Assembly (NCBI RefSeq): GCF_013403245.1
Contig: NZ_JACBNQ010000002.1
Span: 395,377-459,376, forward strand
DNA: 64,000 bases
Origin: Sedimentibacter hydroxybenzoicus DSM 7310
GTDB lineage: Bacteria > Bacillota > Clostridia > Tissierellales > Sedimentibacteraceae
Reading direction: 5' to 3'
In this document: positions 7,725-15,777 of the stretch, piece after piece
Position numbering within the stretch: position 1 is the first letter of the stretch
How the letters are laid out: every line of letters starts with the position of its first letter
Translations under genes and position numbers: made by a program
Notes under the pieces: generated by a model
What the model saw: the letters and a program-made list of their open reading frames with translations, nothing else
Databases searched by the model: none
What the model was told of the DNA's origin: nothing

Positions 7725-9027
7725 CTTCAGTCACTTCCAAATGTTCAAATAGACCCGCATAGCTATTTAATGATTGCTCGTCTTTTAACTTCTGTACTTC
7801 TTCGTTCGCATTTTTTACAAATGGTAATTGACTAATTAATGTTTCACTGCTCAACAATCCCCTTAAGCTGTTTACCATATCAGCAATTTCCTTTTCATTT
7901 TGAGGTATGTTTCTTTTGAAGATTATTCCTATATCTTGTAATGCTGTTCCAACTTTCAAATTTAAGATATTACTTATAAGCCATAATCTATTTTGCAGCC
8001 CTCTTTTAAACTTTCGTTCTTTAATAGCGCATACACTTTCAAGTCCTAATAATTTATATCTCATAGCCACACCAGAAACATTATTCGCAAAATTTTCATC
8101 ACTCATATTGGGTACTCTGCTAAACTTATGAACATCATCAACAATTCTGTTTTTAGCATTTTCTAATTCTGTATCCATGGCGTTTTTAGTCAAGAACGAA
8201 ACTATTCCACCTTCCGGAATTTCTAACAATCTTTCTTCTTTCATTGTCTGTATGTCTTCCGGTAGTGTAGCCCCTGTAAATACCATGTAGCAATCGTTGT
8301 AATAATCAAATGCATTTGCCATATCAGATTCTAATGTGTCATAAAAATCTATTAAATCAATGACTAATTCAAAATCTCCCAGCATATCATCATTATTCTT
8401 AAAAATGGATATCGGTACTAATTCAAAACTATGTTGTGTTTCATTAATGAACTCAAGTGCGCAACTGTCCATCTTCTTATAACTCTTAATACTTAAATCA
8501 CTATATAAGTCAATAGTCATGGTCGTTTTATTGTCTAATATATTTGTTGTTTCATTAAAACGAATTACATGTAACAAATTGCTATTAACGGAATCATCGT
8601 AAATACAGATGGTATTTAAAGGACTTAACTTTGTAAAACGCAAGTCTGCATTTTCATCTAAGTATGCTAACTCATAAGCTACACCGTAAATGCTGCAGTC
8701 TCTTGCAAGTTGACTATTGAGGTCTTGTTCATCGTTATCGTCAAAGATTTCTTGTAACAATTTTAAATCTTTATCATTCCCTGAATAACTTACCGGAACA
8801 CCTATAAAAAAGGCAGTCATAGAATCGGTTATATAATTGCCCCAGGAGTGAGCAATTTTATTGTTAGGCTTTGTGGCATCTTTAAACGTTCTTTGCTTGA
8901 TGTTATTTTCGTTCTTATAGTATTGTTCTAACTTTTTCAGTCGTGGCAGATAAGACGTTTTAAAGACCTCTATAAATTTAATTATGTGTTCAGTTGTCAA
9001 TTCTGTATTTTTATCTATGTAAAACAC
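7711..9027 (-). CDS. Portal protein (SPP1 gp6-like)
   Basis: A 438-residue protein between large terminase and minor head protein. It shows the SPP1-type portal pattern: 'LKKLEQYYKNEN' N-terminal helix, 'AHSWGNYITDSMTAFFIGVPV' (about 62-82), 'IYGVAYELAYLDE', and a C-terminal 'ISNILNLKVG ... IGIIFKRNIPQNEKE' region. The portal forms the dodecameric DNA-entry ring in the procapsid. The acidic C-terminal tail is normal for the family. Confidence 0.9.
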   Translation of the reverse strand: MFYIDKNTELTTEHIIKFIEVFKTSYLPRLKKLEQYYKNENNIKQRTFKDATKPNNKIAHSWGNYITDSMTAFFIGVPVSYSGNDKDLKLLQEIFDDNDEQDLNSQLARDCSIYGVAYELAYLDENADLRFTKLSPLNTICIYDDSVNSNLLHVIRFNETTNILDNKTTMTIDLYSDLSIKSYKKMDSCALEFINETQHSFELVPISIFKNNDDMLGDFELVIDLIDFYDTLESDMANAFDYYNDCYMVFTGATLPEDIQTMKEERLLEIPEGGIVSFLTKNAMDTELENAKNRIVDDVHKFSRVPNMSDENFANNVSGVAMRYKLLGLESVCAIKERKFKRGLQNRLWLISNILNLKVGTALQDIGIIFKRNIPQNEKEIADMVNSLRGLLSSETLISQLPFVKNANEEVQKLKDEQSLNSYAGLFEHLEVTEDEQQ

Positions 9028-9037
9028 TTCATCACCC

Positions 9038-10285
9038 TTACATTAATGTATTTTTTCGTATTGTAACTTGTTTATATGTCATATCATTTTCCATGGCATA
9101 CCTTAGAGCATCTAACAAGTGGTTATTCTTATCTATTGGAATTGGTAGCACATTTCCGTTTTTATCTTCTTTGTATTGGTATGTTGATATCTCATTCTTA
9201 AAATTTTGACAACGTGGATGTATTGTTATTTCTAAACCTTGTAAAAACTTAATTCCAAACTCGATACTTCCCGGACCTTTCTTTGCACCTTTAGCATTAA
9301 CCCTTAATGCTTTATACTCAGATACGCTCTTAGGCTCGGCACTATCACAAATAACTAAATCAGTTCCTGCCTTTTCCTTTACCATTGGAGCAGATTCATT
9401 ATTAAGAAGCCCTGCAGCATATATTTCACCACATATATAAAGTCTTTTTCTTGTTTTGTCATAATGTGCTTTTATATACGCGAATGGATCAGTTGCAAAT
9501 CCCCAGTCAATACCATGTCTATAATTATCAAATGTGCTTTCGTCAAAGTCTTCGACACTCCAATTCTTAAATATAACACTACCCAATACACCCCAGTTTC
9601 CAAGGGTATAAACATTGTAATAATATTCATCTGTTTCATTTTCTAATGCCGCAATATCATCATCAGTCAGGAATTTATTATCCTTATAGGTTGTCTTTAA
9701 TATTGAAAGGTTGCCGTGCTCAACATATTGCTCGCTATCGTCCCAAATATCAAAGTACATTGAATATATCCAATGTGTTTGTAGTATAGGATTAAAGCTC
9801 ATTGTAAGGCGTTTAACCACCTTTGAACGCCCTCTTAAACGCTTATCAAGCTGTTTAATATCTTTGTAGCTGCATTCCGTTGCTTCTTCAACCCATATAT
9901 CAGTTATAACTCCGTCTATAGGTGTAATACTCTTTACCTTTTCAACATCATCAAGCCCACAAAACAATATTTGTTTCTTGTTAATATTGCAGGTAATAAT
10001 CATATCTGTTTTATTAACATCGAAGTATTCCGATAAATTAAAGCTTGATATAGCCTTTGTAATTTCATTAAAGACTGACCGTTTAATTGTATTCTGAACA
10101 TTTCTAACAACTAAGTAATTCCTATCACCGTTAAACACGTCTAAAACTGTTCTTTGTGCTAACGAATAACTTTTACCGCTTGAGCTGCCGCCAAAATATA
10201 TTTGATATCGATTTTTATTTTTAAGCTGATATTTTAAATAAATTGGATTAAACACTTCTGGATCAATATGTAATTTAATCGTCAA
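9038..10285 (-). CDS. Terminase large subunit
   Basis: A 415-residue packaging ATPase and nuclease. The Walker A-like 'YFGGSSSGKSYSLAQR' lies at about 30-45, the Walker B region 'DIWVEEATEC' near 129-138, followed by a coupling segment 'MSFNPILQTHWIY'. The C-terminal nuclease domain starts at 'GIDWGFATDPFA' and has acidic residues at 'VICDSAEPKS' and 'NHLLDALRYAMEND'. It packages DNA through the portal. It overlaps the small subunit gene by 11 bases. Confidence 0.93.
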   Translation of the reverse strand: MTIKLHIDPEVFNPIYLKYQLKNKNRYQIYFGGSSSGKSYSLAQRTVLDVFNGDRNYLVVRNVQNTIKRSVFNEITKAISSFNLSEYFDVNKTDMIITCNINKKQILFCGLDDVEKVKSITPIDGVITDIWVEEATECSYKDIKQLDKRLRGRSKVVKRLTMSFNPILQTHWIYSMYFDIWDDSEQYVEHGNLSILKTTYKDNKFLTDDDIAALENETDEYYYNVYTLGNWGVLGSVIFKNWSVEDFDESTFDNYRHGIDWGFATDPFAYIKAHYDKTRKRLYICGEIYAAGLLNNESAPMVKEKAGTDLVICDSAEPKSVSEYKALRVNAKGAKKGPGSIEFGIKFLQGLEITIHPRCQNFKNEISTYQYKEDKNGNVLPIPIDKNNHLLDALRYAMENDMTYKQVTIRKNTLM

Positions 10286-10721
10286 AAGCTTCAGCCCCTA
10301 TATTTATTTCAATATCATTGTTTATTGTTCCACTATGCTCTAACTGCTGCTTGTCTCGCCATTCTGAAGGCTTTCTATTCTTTAACCAAAATATCTGAGC
10401 TGTTACATCAGGAGCCACTTCTTTTATGGTTTGAGTGGTTTTAACGTTTCCGTCTAAATCTTTTTCTGTTTTCGTCTCTAAATACGAATACCCTACTGCT
10501 CTTTTGTAAAGTGCATTTTCAACTTGTATATCAACAACTTCTTTACCTCTTTTTAAAGCATTACAAATATTACTGTATTTGTTTTTCCAATCATAAAGAG
10601 TTTTTACATTTATACCTATATTACTTGCTATCTGTTCATCGGTTAACCCATCTCTCGCCCATGCTTCAAGCCTTAGTAAGTTATCCGGCTCAAGCCATTC
10701 TTTGTACTTGCCTTTTGCCAT
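10275..10721 (-). CDS. Terminase small subunit
   Basis: A 148-residue protein just before the large subunit. The N-terminal helix-turn-helix ('GLTDEQIASNIGINVKTLYDWK', two parts around 24-46) binds phage DNA; the C-terminal part contains 'ITVEVAPDVTAQIFWLKNRKPSEWRD'-like sequence, the common 'FWLKNR..EWRD' signature of this family (about 113-124). It recognises the packaging start site. The same HTH style recurs in the odd tandem HTH gene further left. Confidence 0.9.
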   Translation of the reverse strand: MAKGKYKEWLEPDNLLRLEAWARDGLTDEQIASNIGINVKTLYDWKNKYSNICNALKRGKEVVDIQVENALYKRAVGYSYLETKTEKDLDGNVKTTQTIKEVAPDVTAQIFWLKNRKPSEWRDKQQLEHSGTINNDIEINIGAEAFDD

Positions 10722-10758
10722 AAACTCACCACCTATAAATAATTTTTCTTATGTCCAA

Positions 10759-10855
10759 ATATTTAGTTTTAAGGACACCCCCAATTTTTCATCAAAGATG
10801 TCCTCTTAACTAAATATAGGAGAATTACATTATGGCAGATGTAATTAAAGCTTAA
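10759..10855. repeat. Imperfect inverted repeat and 7-codon frame upstream of terminase
   Basis: Arms 10759-10777 and 10799-10817 pair at 16 of 19 positions around a 21-base loop, in the 200-base gap before the small terminase gene where a packaging (cos/pac) or late-promoter element would be expected. On the plus strand AGGAG is followed nine bases later by ATG and only seven codons (10832-10855, reading MADVIKA). I cannot tell whether this mini frame is used. Confidence 0.4.
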
Positions 10856-10918
10856 TATTACCGTACCACACTTCATATAATTACTCCATAGCGCTAAATT
10901 TGCGCGTTTTTTGCGTGA

Positions 10919-11317
10919 TTATTGCATTATTTCCTTAATTACATCATCAGAAAATAAGCATATTTTTAATTTTTCAATTAATCGATTATTATTTCTTGAA
11001 ATAGTGGAAGGCTCTACATAAAAATGTTCAGCCATATTCTCAATTGTTTTTCCTTCAAAATACCTCAGGCGTATAATATCAAAGTACATATCATCTTTTA
11101 ACGTCTCAACGGCAGCATCAATGGCTCCAATAAGATTTTTGGTTTTACATATACTTTTTTCTATATCCCTTATCTCTTTTTCGCCTTTATCTGAGCTAAT
11201 CTCTTTAATAGCTTTAATTTGAAATTCTTTGATTTCAATTGATTTCACAAAACTATTATAATTGTAAAGTAATAATTCTGTTTTCTTGTATGATTCTGGT
11301 TTTTTACTTTCTGGCAT
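10919..11317 (-). CDS. Phage late transcription regulator, sigma-70 region 4-like (ArpU/RinA type)
   Basis: A 132-residue protein directly upstream of the packaging genes. Its C-terminal third, 'YFDIIRLRYFEGKTIENMA' then 'VEPSTISRNNNRLIEKLK', is a sigma region 4-like helix-turn-helix. Proteins of this size and position (ArpU, RinA, DUF722 types) switch on phage late genes. The N-terminal 70 residues are a charged coiled coil. It ends about 200 bases before the small terminase, whose promoter is the likely target. Confidence 0.75.
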   Translation of the reverse strand: MPESKKPESYKKTELLLYNYNSFVKSIEIKEFQIKAIKEISSDKGEKEIRDIEKSICKTKNLIGAIDAAVETLKDDMYFDIIRLRYFEGKTIENMAEHFYVEPSTISRNNNRLIEKLKICLFSDDVIKEIMQ

Positions 11318-11322
11318 TTTAT

Positions 11323-13194
11323 TTACTCCCCCTTTGCCATAATAAATGGATATCCAGACCCTTTAATTCCGTATTTCCGCTTAAGGTCTTTATTTGCTCT
11401 TATACGAACCAAATTATAATCATTCAATATTTGTTGCATGGATCTTTTAATTTGGATTTCAACTTGCTTTTTATTGCAACCTTTGAACCGTTTAATATAA
11501 ATATCAGAAATTTTGTTTTCGAGAATATATCCCTTCTTCTCAATATCACCGCAAATTATTTTAACTAAGTTATCTGTTGCTGCATTAGACTTGCGGCTTG
11601 CCCCTTTCTTGTTTTCAGCTTTAAATTGAGGGTAAACCCTGTTAGCTTCTTCCTCTCCAAATGTTCGCAATACACATTCCCGGCTCAACCCCATCATAGT
11701 AATGTGGCTATCTTTCAATATCCTTGCTTTGCCCTCGCCTGCTTCAAGTGTACATACTCCTAAACTTGGGATTGTATAAAATCCCGTAAGCTTAGTGAAT
11801 CCATATTTTTCAGATATAGCTCTGGCACGGTTTAATTCTTCTTCTGGTATACTTTCAAGGTCTGCCTTTTCCAACATACCAAGTAGCGCAAACAAAACTA
11901 AAATCTTGGAAAATGCTGTTCTATCTTTTACATTGCAAACTTTCATTAAATCCTTATAGCTGGAATAAAACATTAAGCTGCCATCCTTCTCCATATCATT
12001 GCTGATAAATTGTGACATATGAGTTAAAATCGCCTGATATTCGGTTTTTCTGTTACGGATAGCAGATGATAATGAGGGGAATTGAGTTTTAAATTCATCT
12101 GTATCAAGGTAGTTCACCATATCAAGAATTAACAGTTTCTGTTCCTTAACCCATGCGCTGTCCTCGTACTCAATACCGTAAACTTTTTTTATAAATTCAA
12201 CTGCTTGTCTTCTGCTGCAACCGCTTAATTTTTCAGTAATGCCGATTATGGTATAAGCTCGGTCACAACCAAAACATTTATATACAGGCATTTTACTATC
12301 TGTTAAATATATATGGGCAGATGGGTTTGTATCGTTATGTTCTGGAATAATACAATTGAAAAATGATCCGTCGCTTGGTACATTTAGATACAAACTTAAA
12401 TTTAAGCTGTTTATAACAGTGTACAAGTCGTTGGTACTACTTGCTTTGAGTGCTGTTGGAGTTTTCTCAATACTTATATAAAGATTATATATATCTTCCT
12501 TATTAGTATTGGAAAAACTCATGTGTTGTTTGCGTTGAGATATCAGTGCTTGTAGGGTTTCAATATCAAGATTTTTAATAGCTTGTACATTATCATTTAT
12601 TATTTTTTTATTATGTAATGGCTGCGTTCTTATATTTTCAGAACGTGATAGCATGGATTTTTCCGTTTTATTTTCAAAAATTGAGTTAACGCTTAAAATA
12701 TTATCGTAATATTTATATACAATGTCTTTCCCCCCAAAATATAGCCGTGTTAAATTGCAACAACTTTTATCGCATCTATTAAATAATTGCATCAATGTAC
12801 TTTGTAGCTTTACGGCCGTATTATAATCTCTCACAACATCACATAGTACAAATACAAATCTGAATTTGTTCTGCGTCTCTGAATGGCTGAATGTTGTATA
12901 TACGAATGTAGGAAATAAATTTAGTTCGTAGCATCTGCTTATTTCATCTTCTATGGTTGAACCATCAAAATCTAATACGAATATTTGTTGTTCCTTCCAA
13001 TGTTCCTGATTAATTTTACCTGTAATAATTGCAGGTCTAAAAGTTCTACCTTGTATTATTTTTTCCGCTAATTCTTCAATTGATATATTCACTATGGGCA
13101 TGTTATACACAATTTCTTTTTCTGTTTGATCCGAAGTAGGCTTCACCTTGTATTTAGTTTTATGCAACATGCACTTAATTATTTTATTTTGCAT
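11323..13194 (-). CDS. Phage replication primase: AEP-like domain plus CHC2-type zinc finger
   Basis: A 623-residue protein. The N-terminal half has AEP primase-polymerase-like motifs: 'FVLDFDGS' (about 71-78, motif I acidic pair), 'YTTFSHSETQNKFRFVFVL' (about 97-115, with the S-x-H of motif II) and 'NLTRLYFGGKD' (motif III region). Near residue 280 a zinc finger of CHC2 type follows ('FFNCIIPEHND ... YKCFGCDRAYTI'), the DNA-binding module of DnaG primases. The C-terminal part is helical with an 'RNRKTEY' segment and no Walker motif. It probably primes phage replication. Combining an AEP-like core with a DnaG-type finger is less common than either alone. Confidence 0.7.
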   Translation of the reverse strand: MQNKIIKCMLHKTKYKVKPTSDQTEKEIVYNMPIVNISIEELAEKIIQGRTFRPAIITGKINQEHWKEQQIFVLDFDGSTIEDEISRCYELNLFPTFVYTTFSHSETQNKFRFVFVLCDVVRDYNTAVKLQSTLMQLFNRCDKSCCNLTRLYFGGKDIVYKYYDNILSVNSIFENKTEKSMLSRSENIRTQPLHNKKIINDNVQAIKNLDIETLQALISQRKQHMSFSNTNKEDIYNLYISIEKTPTALKASSTNDLYTVINSLNLSLYLNVPSDGSFFNCIIPEHNDTNPSAHIYLTDSKMPVYKCFGCDRAYTIIGITEKLSGCSRRQAVEFIKKVYGIEYEDSAWVKEQKLLILDMVNYLDTDEFKTQFPSLSSAIRNRKTEYQAILTHMSQFISNDMEKDGSLMFYSSYKDLMKVCNVKDRTAFSKILVLFALLGMLEKADLESIPEEELNRARAISEKYGFTKLTGFYTIPSLGVCTLEAGEGKARILKDSHITMMGLSRECVLRTFGEEEANRVYPQFKAENKKGASRKSNAATDNLVKIICGDIEKKGYILENKISDIYIKRFKGCNKKQVEIQIKRSMQQILNDYNLVRIRANKDLKRKYGIKGSGYPFIMAKGE

Positions 13195-13233
13195 TTCTTC
13201 CTCCTCCCCTGCACATCTACCATATTTTTAAAT

Positions 13234-13270
13234 AAAAAAAGCCAATGGCTAAGTTAATAACCACTGGCTC
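13234..13270 (-). terminator. Rho-independent terminator
   Basis: On the minus strand AGCCAGTGG pairs with CCATTGGCT (one G-T pair) around a 12-base loop and is followed by seven T residues. It lies downstream of the leftward gene at 13357-13746 and upstream of the primase, so it can separate early control genes from replication. Confidence 0.75.
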
Positions 13271-13356
13271 AAGGCTCAAAGTTTTCTAAATAATATATTT
13301 AAATTTTGGGTAAAGGCTCGTCCAAGAACTAACCTTAAAAAATCTGCTTAATCATG

Positions 13357-13746
13357 TTATGGAATATAGCAATCAAGCTCTGTAAACAGAACTTTAAATG
13401 CCTTTAATATTGGACTTCGAGGTTCGATTTCAAGAATTGATTTGCCATCAATACATAAGTTAATATTTTCATTTGGTGGAAAAACAATAAGTGAAATATT
13501 GTCCGTCAGGTTTACACCAATTGCTTCAACTTTACCACTATCAGCATTATGTATTTGGATATCTGCACAATCAAGTATAAAACTTGTTACTGCAACAAAT
13601 GTACTTTCAGCCATTTCTTCTTCAATCGGTATTATTATATCCTCTTCAATACATTCGGCTAAAACATCATTTACTCTTTCCAACCATTTAACCGGGGCGC
13701 TCTCCAAAGTTTTGTTAATTTCCCTAAGTAATTCACTTTTTCCCAT
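13357..13746 (-). CDS. Hypothetical phage protein
   Basis: A 129-residue acidic protein with no motif I recognise. Residues 1-40 look helical; residues 50-110 look like a beta-rich domain ('STFVAVTSFILDCADIQIH', 'NISLIVFPPNENINLCIDG'). It stands between the terminator and the zinc-ribbon gene in the early region of the prophage. I assign no function. Confidence 0.6.
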   Translation of the reverse strand: MGKSELLREINKTLESAPVKWLERVNDVLAECIEEDIIIPIEEEMAESTFVAVTSFILDCADIQIHNADSGKVEAIGVNLTDNISLIVFPPNENINLCIDGKSILEIEPRSPILKAFKVLFTELDCYIP

Positions 13747-13784
13747 CTATTCTAACTCTCCTATAATTTTATTTTTTTACTCCA

Positions 13785-13934
13785 CTAAAACGATATTAAT
13801 TTCTGTGTACCGCAGTATTTACACCACATCAATACTTCTTTTGCGTGGCTTTCACTGTGCAACGTCTTACACAACAACGTCCCACAGTCAGGACATCTTA
13901 TTTCATTGTTAATTGGTTTAATATGTCGTTTCAT
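13785..13934 (-). CDS. Small zinc-ribbon protein (Com-like)
   Basis: A 49-residue frame with a GGGAGG ribosome site upstream of ATG (a TTG one codon earlier is also possible). It contains C-P-D-C-G near residues 14-18 and C-K-Y-C-G near 38-42, a four-cysteine zinc ribbon. The layout 'IRCPDCGTLLCK ... WCKYCGTQKLI' matches the Com-like / phage zinc-finger family, whose Mu member regulates translation of a modification gene. No Mom-like partner is seen, so the role here is inferred only. I translated it by hand. Confidence 0.75.
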   Translation of the reverse strand: MKRHIKPINNEIRCPDCGTLLCKTLHSESHAKEVLMWCKYCGTQKLISF

Positions 13935-13969
13935 CAATGTATTATCCTCCCTCTTGCCATCTGCTCAAA

Positions 13970-14155
13970 TTATAAAGACTTAAAATATTTATCGGTTCTT
14001 GATAAATCAACGCGATAAGCTCTTTTGGTGACCCGCTGACTGGGGAATCCCTTCGCGTGGATAATTCGGTATGCTGTCGCACTTGATAGGTCGTAGTGTT
14101 CCATAAATTTAGGAACTGTAACCCATTCCTCTTCTCTTGAATTGCTCTTAGCCAT
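13970..14155 (-). CDS. Small helix-turn-helix DNA-binding protein (excisionase/AlpA-like)
   Basis: About 61 residues from MAKSNSREEE. The longer frame starting at 14176 is unlikely because its first codons contain the AAAGGAGAG ribosome site that serves ATG 14155. The sequence 'TVPKFMEHYDLSSATAYRII' then 'RVTKRAYRVDL' is the winged/MerR-like pattern of phage excisionases and AlpA-type regulators. With an integrase at the right end of the prophage, an excision or early-gene role is reasonable. Confidence 0.7.
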   Translation of the reverse strand: MAKSNSREEEWVTVPKFMEHYDLSSATAYRIIHAKGFPSQRVTKRAYRVDLSRTDKYFKSL

Positions 14156-14231
14156 TTTATCTCTCTCCTTTCTCATTGTTGCTTTATTTTATCAAAACGG
14201 GTTAACATACATAATTATTTTCCTTTCTTTT

Positions 14232-14873
14232 TTAACAAGGAGGATTAGCAAAAACTATATCATTTAATTTATACTTTTCGTAAATCTTATCACTGACTGA
14301 AATACCTAAATTAAATATTGAATTCATTGCCATCAAGTTTACCGTCTCATCAAGTATGCTTTGTCTTTTAACCAACATATCCGGCTGCATTTCAGCTTTT
14401 TTAATCATCCGGGTATATCCATATAAATTAGATACTACCTTATTCGCTATTGTATTAGCCTTAATATAATCAACCTTTGAGGCTTTAACTAAAGAAGAAT
14501 CTAATTTTTTCATCATTGCTCTTTGTTGTTCCTTATCAAGCATCTTAAATACTTCAAATCCCTCTAATCCTGCTGATTGTCTAAGTTTTTTAATTACATC
14601 AAATATCCAATCTTGAAAAGCTTCTGCTTCTTTCTTCTTGCTTTTAAATGACAACCTATATATTGCTTTTTCATTTATTATATTTGCTTCTTGCTCTCTA
14701 CCTAATCGGTCGATGACCTTACTTGTAGTAACCCCATCTTTTATTTTTTCTAATGCTCTTGTTGTTTGTTTTAGATTTAAAGCATTCGTAACATCTGCCG
14801 CCACTGCCCACCAAGCGCCGTTATGTTCAACAAATCTTATGTCATGACCATTCCACTTTTCGATTTTTATCAT
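14232..14873 (-). CDS. BRO-N domain protein, probable phage antirepressor
   Basis: A 213-residue protein with an N-terminal BRO-N domain ('HDIRFVEHNGAWWAVAADVT', then 'LNLKQTTRALEKI', and 'INEKAIYRLSFKSKKKEAEA' with 'FQDWIFDVIKKLRQ', about residues 9-100). The C-terminal region is helical. BRO-N proteins are common antirepressors in Firmicutes phages, bound to induction of the lytic programme. It is the second gene of the leftward early transcript and an operator copy sits just upstream of it. Confidence 0.85.
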   Translation of the reverse strand: MIKIEKWNGHDIRFVEHNGAWWAVAADVTNALNLKQTTRALEKIKDGVTTSKVIDRLGREQEANIINEKAIYRLSFKSKKKEAEAFQDWIFDVIKKLRQSAGLEGFEVFKMLDKEQQRAMMKKLDSSLVKASKVDYIKANTIANKVVSNLYGYTRMIKKAEMQPDMLVKRQSILDETVNLMAMNSIFNLGISVSDKIYEKYKLNDIVFANPPC

Positions 14874-14891
14874 TGATTAACTCCTTTTATT

Positions 14892-14912
14892 TTGTAGATT
14901 TTTATTCTACAT
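14892..14912. promoter_or_regulatory. Repressor operator copy O1
   Basis: TTGTAGA-N7-TCTACAT, the first of three near-palindromic 21-bp sites with the same spacing. It lies between the Cro-like gene and the BRO-N gene, overlapping the 3' end of the Cro-like gene, and could tune expression of the antirepressor. Confidence 0.6.
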
Positions 14913-15120
14913 GAGTTGCAAAAAAAATTTTCTCTTTTAGGTTTGAATCTTTAATATTTAACATATTACACATAATTGATATTTCACTAGCCTTAAATTC
15001 ATTGATATTATTTATTTTTTTCTGTAGAGCATAGTATGTAATACCTAATTTTTCAGCAATCACTTTATATTTTAACCCAGATATCTTTATAATCCTTTTT
15101 AACTCAACAGTGTTTGTCAC
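14902..15120 (-). CDS. Cro-like phage regulator
   Basis: A 72-residue protein starting at GTG after a GGGG-rich ribosome site. It is a compact helix-turn-helix ('YKVIAEKLGITYYALQKKIN') of the Cro / DUF739 kind, read divergently from the repressor. It likely represses or balances the lysogeny promoter through the same operators. Its promoter is a near-consensus match overlapped by those operators. Confidence 0.8.
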   Translation of the reverse strand: MTNTVELKRIIKISGLKYKVIAEKLGITYYALQKKINNINEFKASEISIMCNMLNIKDSNLKEKIFFATHVE

Positions 15121-15138
15121 TTTATCAACCCCTTTCTT

Positions 15139-15195
15139 TTGTAGATTTTTATTCTACAAGCCAATAATAACATCTTGTAGATTTATTGTCAACAA
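15139..15195. promoter_or_regulatory. Operators O2 and O3 with the leftward early promoter
   Basis: O2 is TTGTAGA-N7-TCTACAA (15139-15159); O3 is TTGTAGA-N7-TCAACAA (15175-15195). On the minus strand the early promoter is TTGACA (15192-15187), 17 bases, TATTAT (15169-15164). O3 covers the -35 and O2 covers the expected transcription start, so the repressor could shut this promoter directly. Three equal palindromes with identical spacing are the expected immunity operators. Confidence 0.8.
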
Positions 15196-15220
15196 TTATT
15201 TATAAAATCATGTATTTTAG

Positions 15221-15249
15221 TTGAATTATATTATACAATATGATATATT
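15221..15249 (+). promoter_or_regulatory. Promoter of the CI-like repressor
   Basis: TTGAAT and TATATT are 17 bases apart and lie just upstream of AGGAGG (15258-15263) and the ATG at 15272, which would leave a very short leader. Confidence 0.5.
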
Positions 15250-15271
15250 GTCTTCATAGGAGGACATATAT

Positions 15272-15775
15272 ATGAGCGAATTATCTAAAAGAATAAAGCA
15301 AAGAAGAGAAGAGTTAAATCTTTCTCAAGATGAATTAGCAAGGAAGTTAGGTTATAAGTCACGTTCTTCAATTAACAAAATAGAATCTGGTGACAATGAT
15401 GTACCCCAATCCAAAATTGAGGCTTTTGCGAAAGCCTTAGAGATGTCACCTTCTGAATTAATGGGTTGGAGTGAGGAGCGTATGCAATATTTGAGAGAAA
15501 ATAGAAATACTGTAATTATACAAAGACTACTTGGTTTTATGGGTTGTAAAATTGAAATGAAATGGTCTGAATTAGAAGGTAATTTTATTGAGCCTGCTGG
15601 TTATACAGTTGAGTATAACAAGGCTTCATTTGATATAACAACAGAAGAATTCACAGAACTTATTAATAGTATTAAATCATATATCAGTTTTAAGATTCAT
15701 GAACTTTCAGAAACAAAACTATCAAAACAGGAAAGTGATAACTTAAACAATGACAAGACTAATGAGGAGGTTTGA
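15272..15775 (+). CDS. CI-like phage repressor (XRE helix-turn-helix)
   Basis: A 167-residue protein. Residues 1-65 form an XRE-type helix-turn-helix ('LSQDELARKLGYKSRSSINKIE'). No S24 peptidase (LexA-like Ser/Lys) motif is seen in the rest, so induction by RecA self-cleavage is unlikely; the BRO-N protein may inactivate it instead. It maintains lysogeny from the operators beside it. Its stop lies a few bases before the integrase start, so the two genes are probably one transcript. Confidence 0.85.
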   Translation: MSELSKRIKQRREELNLSQDELARKLGYKSRSSINKIESGDNDVPQSKIEAFAKALEMSPSELMGWSEERMQYLRENRNTVIIQRLLGFMGCKIEMKWSELEGNFIEPAGYTVEYNKASFDITTEEFTELINSIKSYISFKIHELSETKLSKQESDNLNNDKTNEEV

Positions 15776-15777
15776 AA

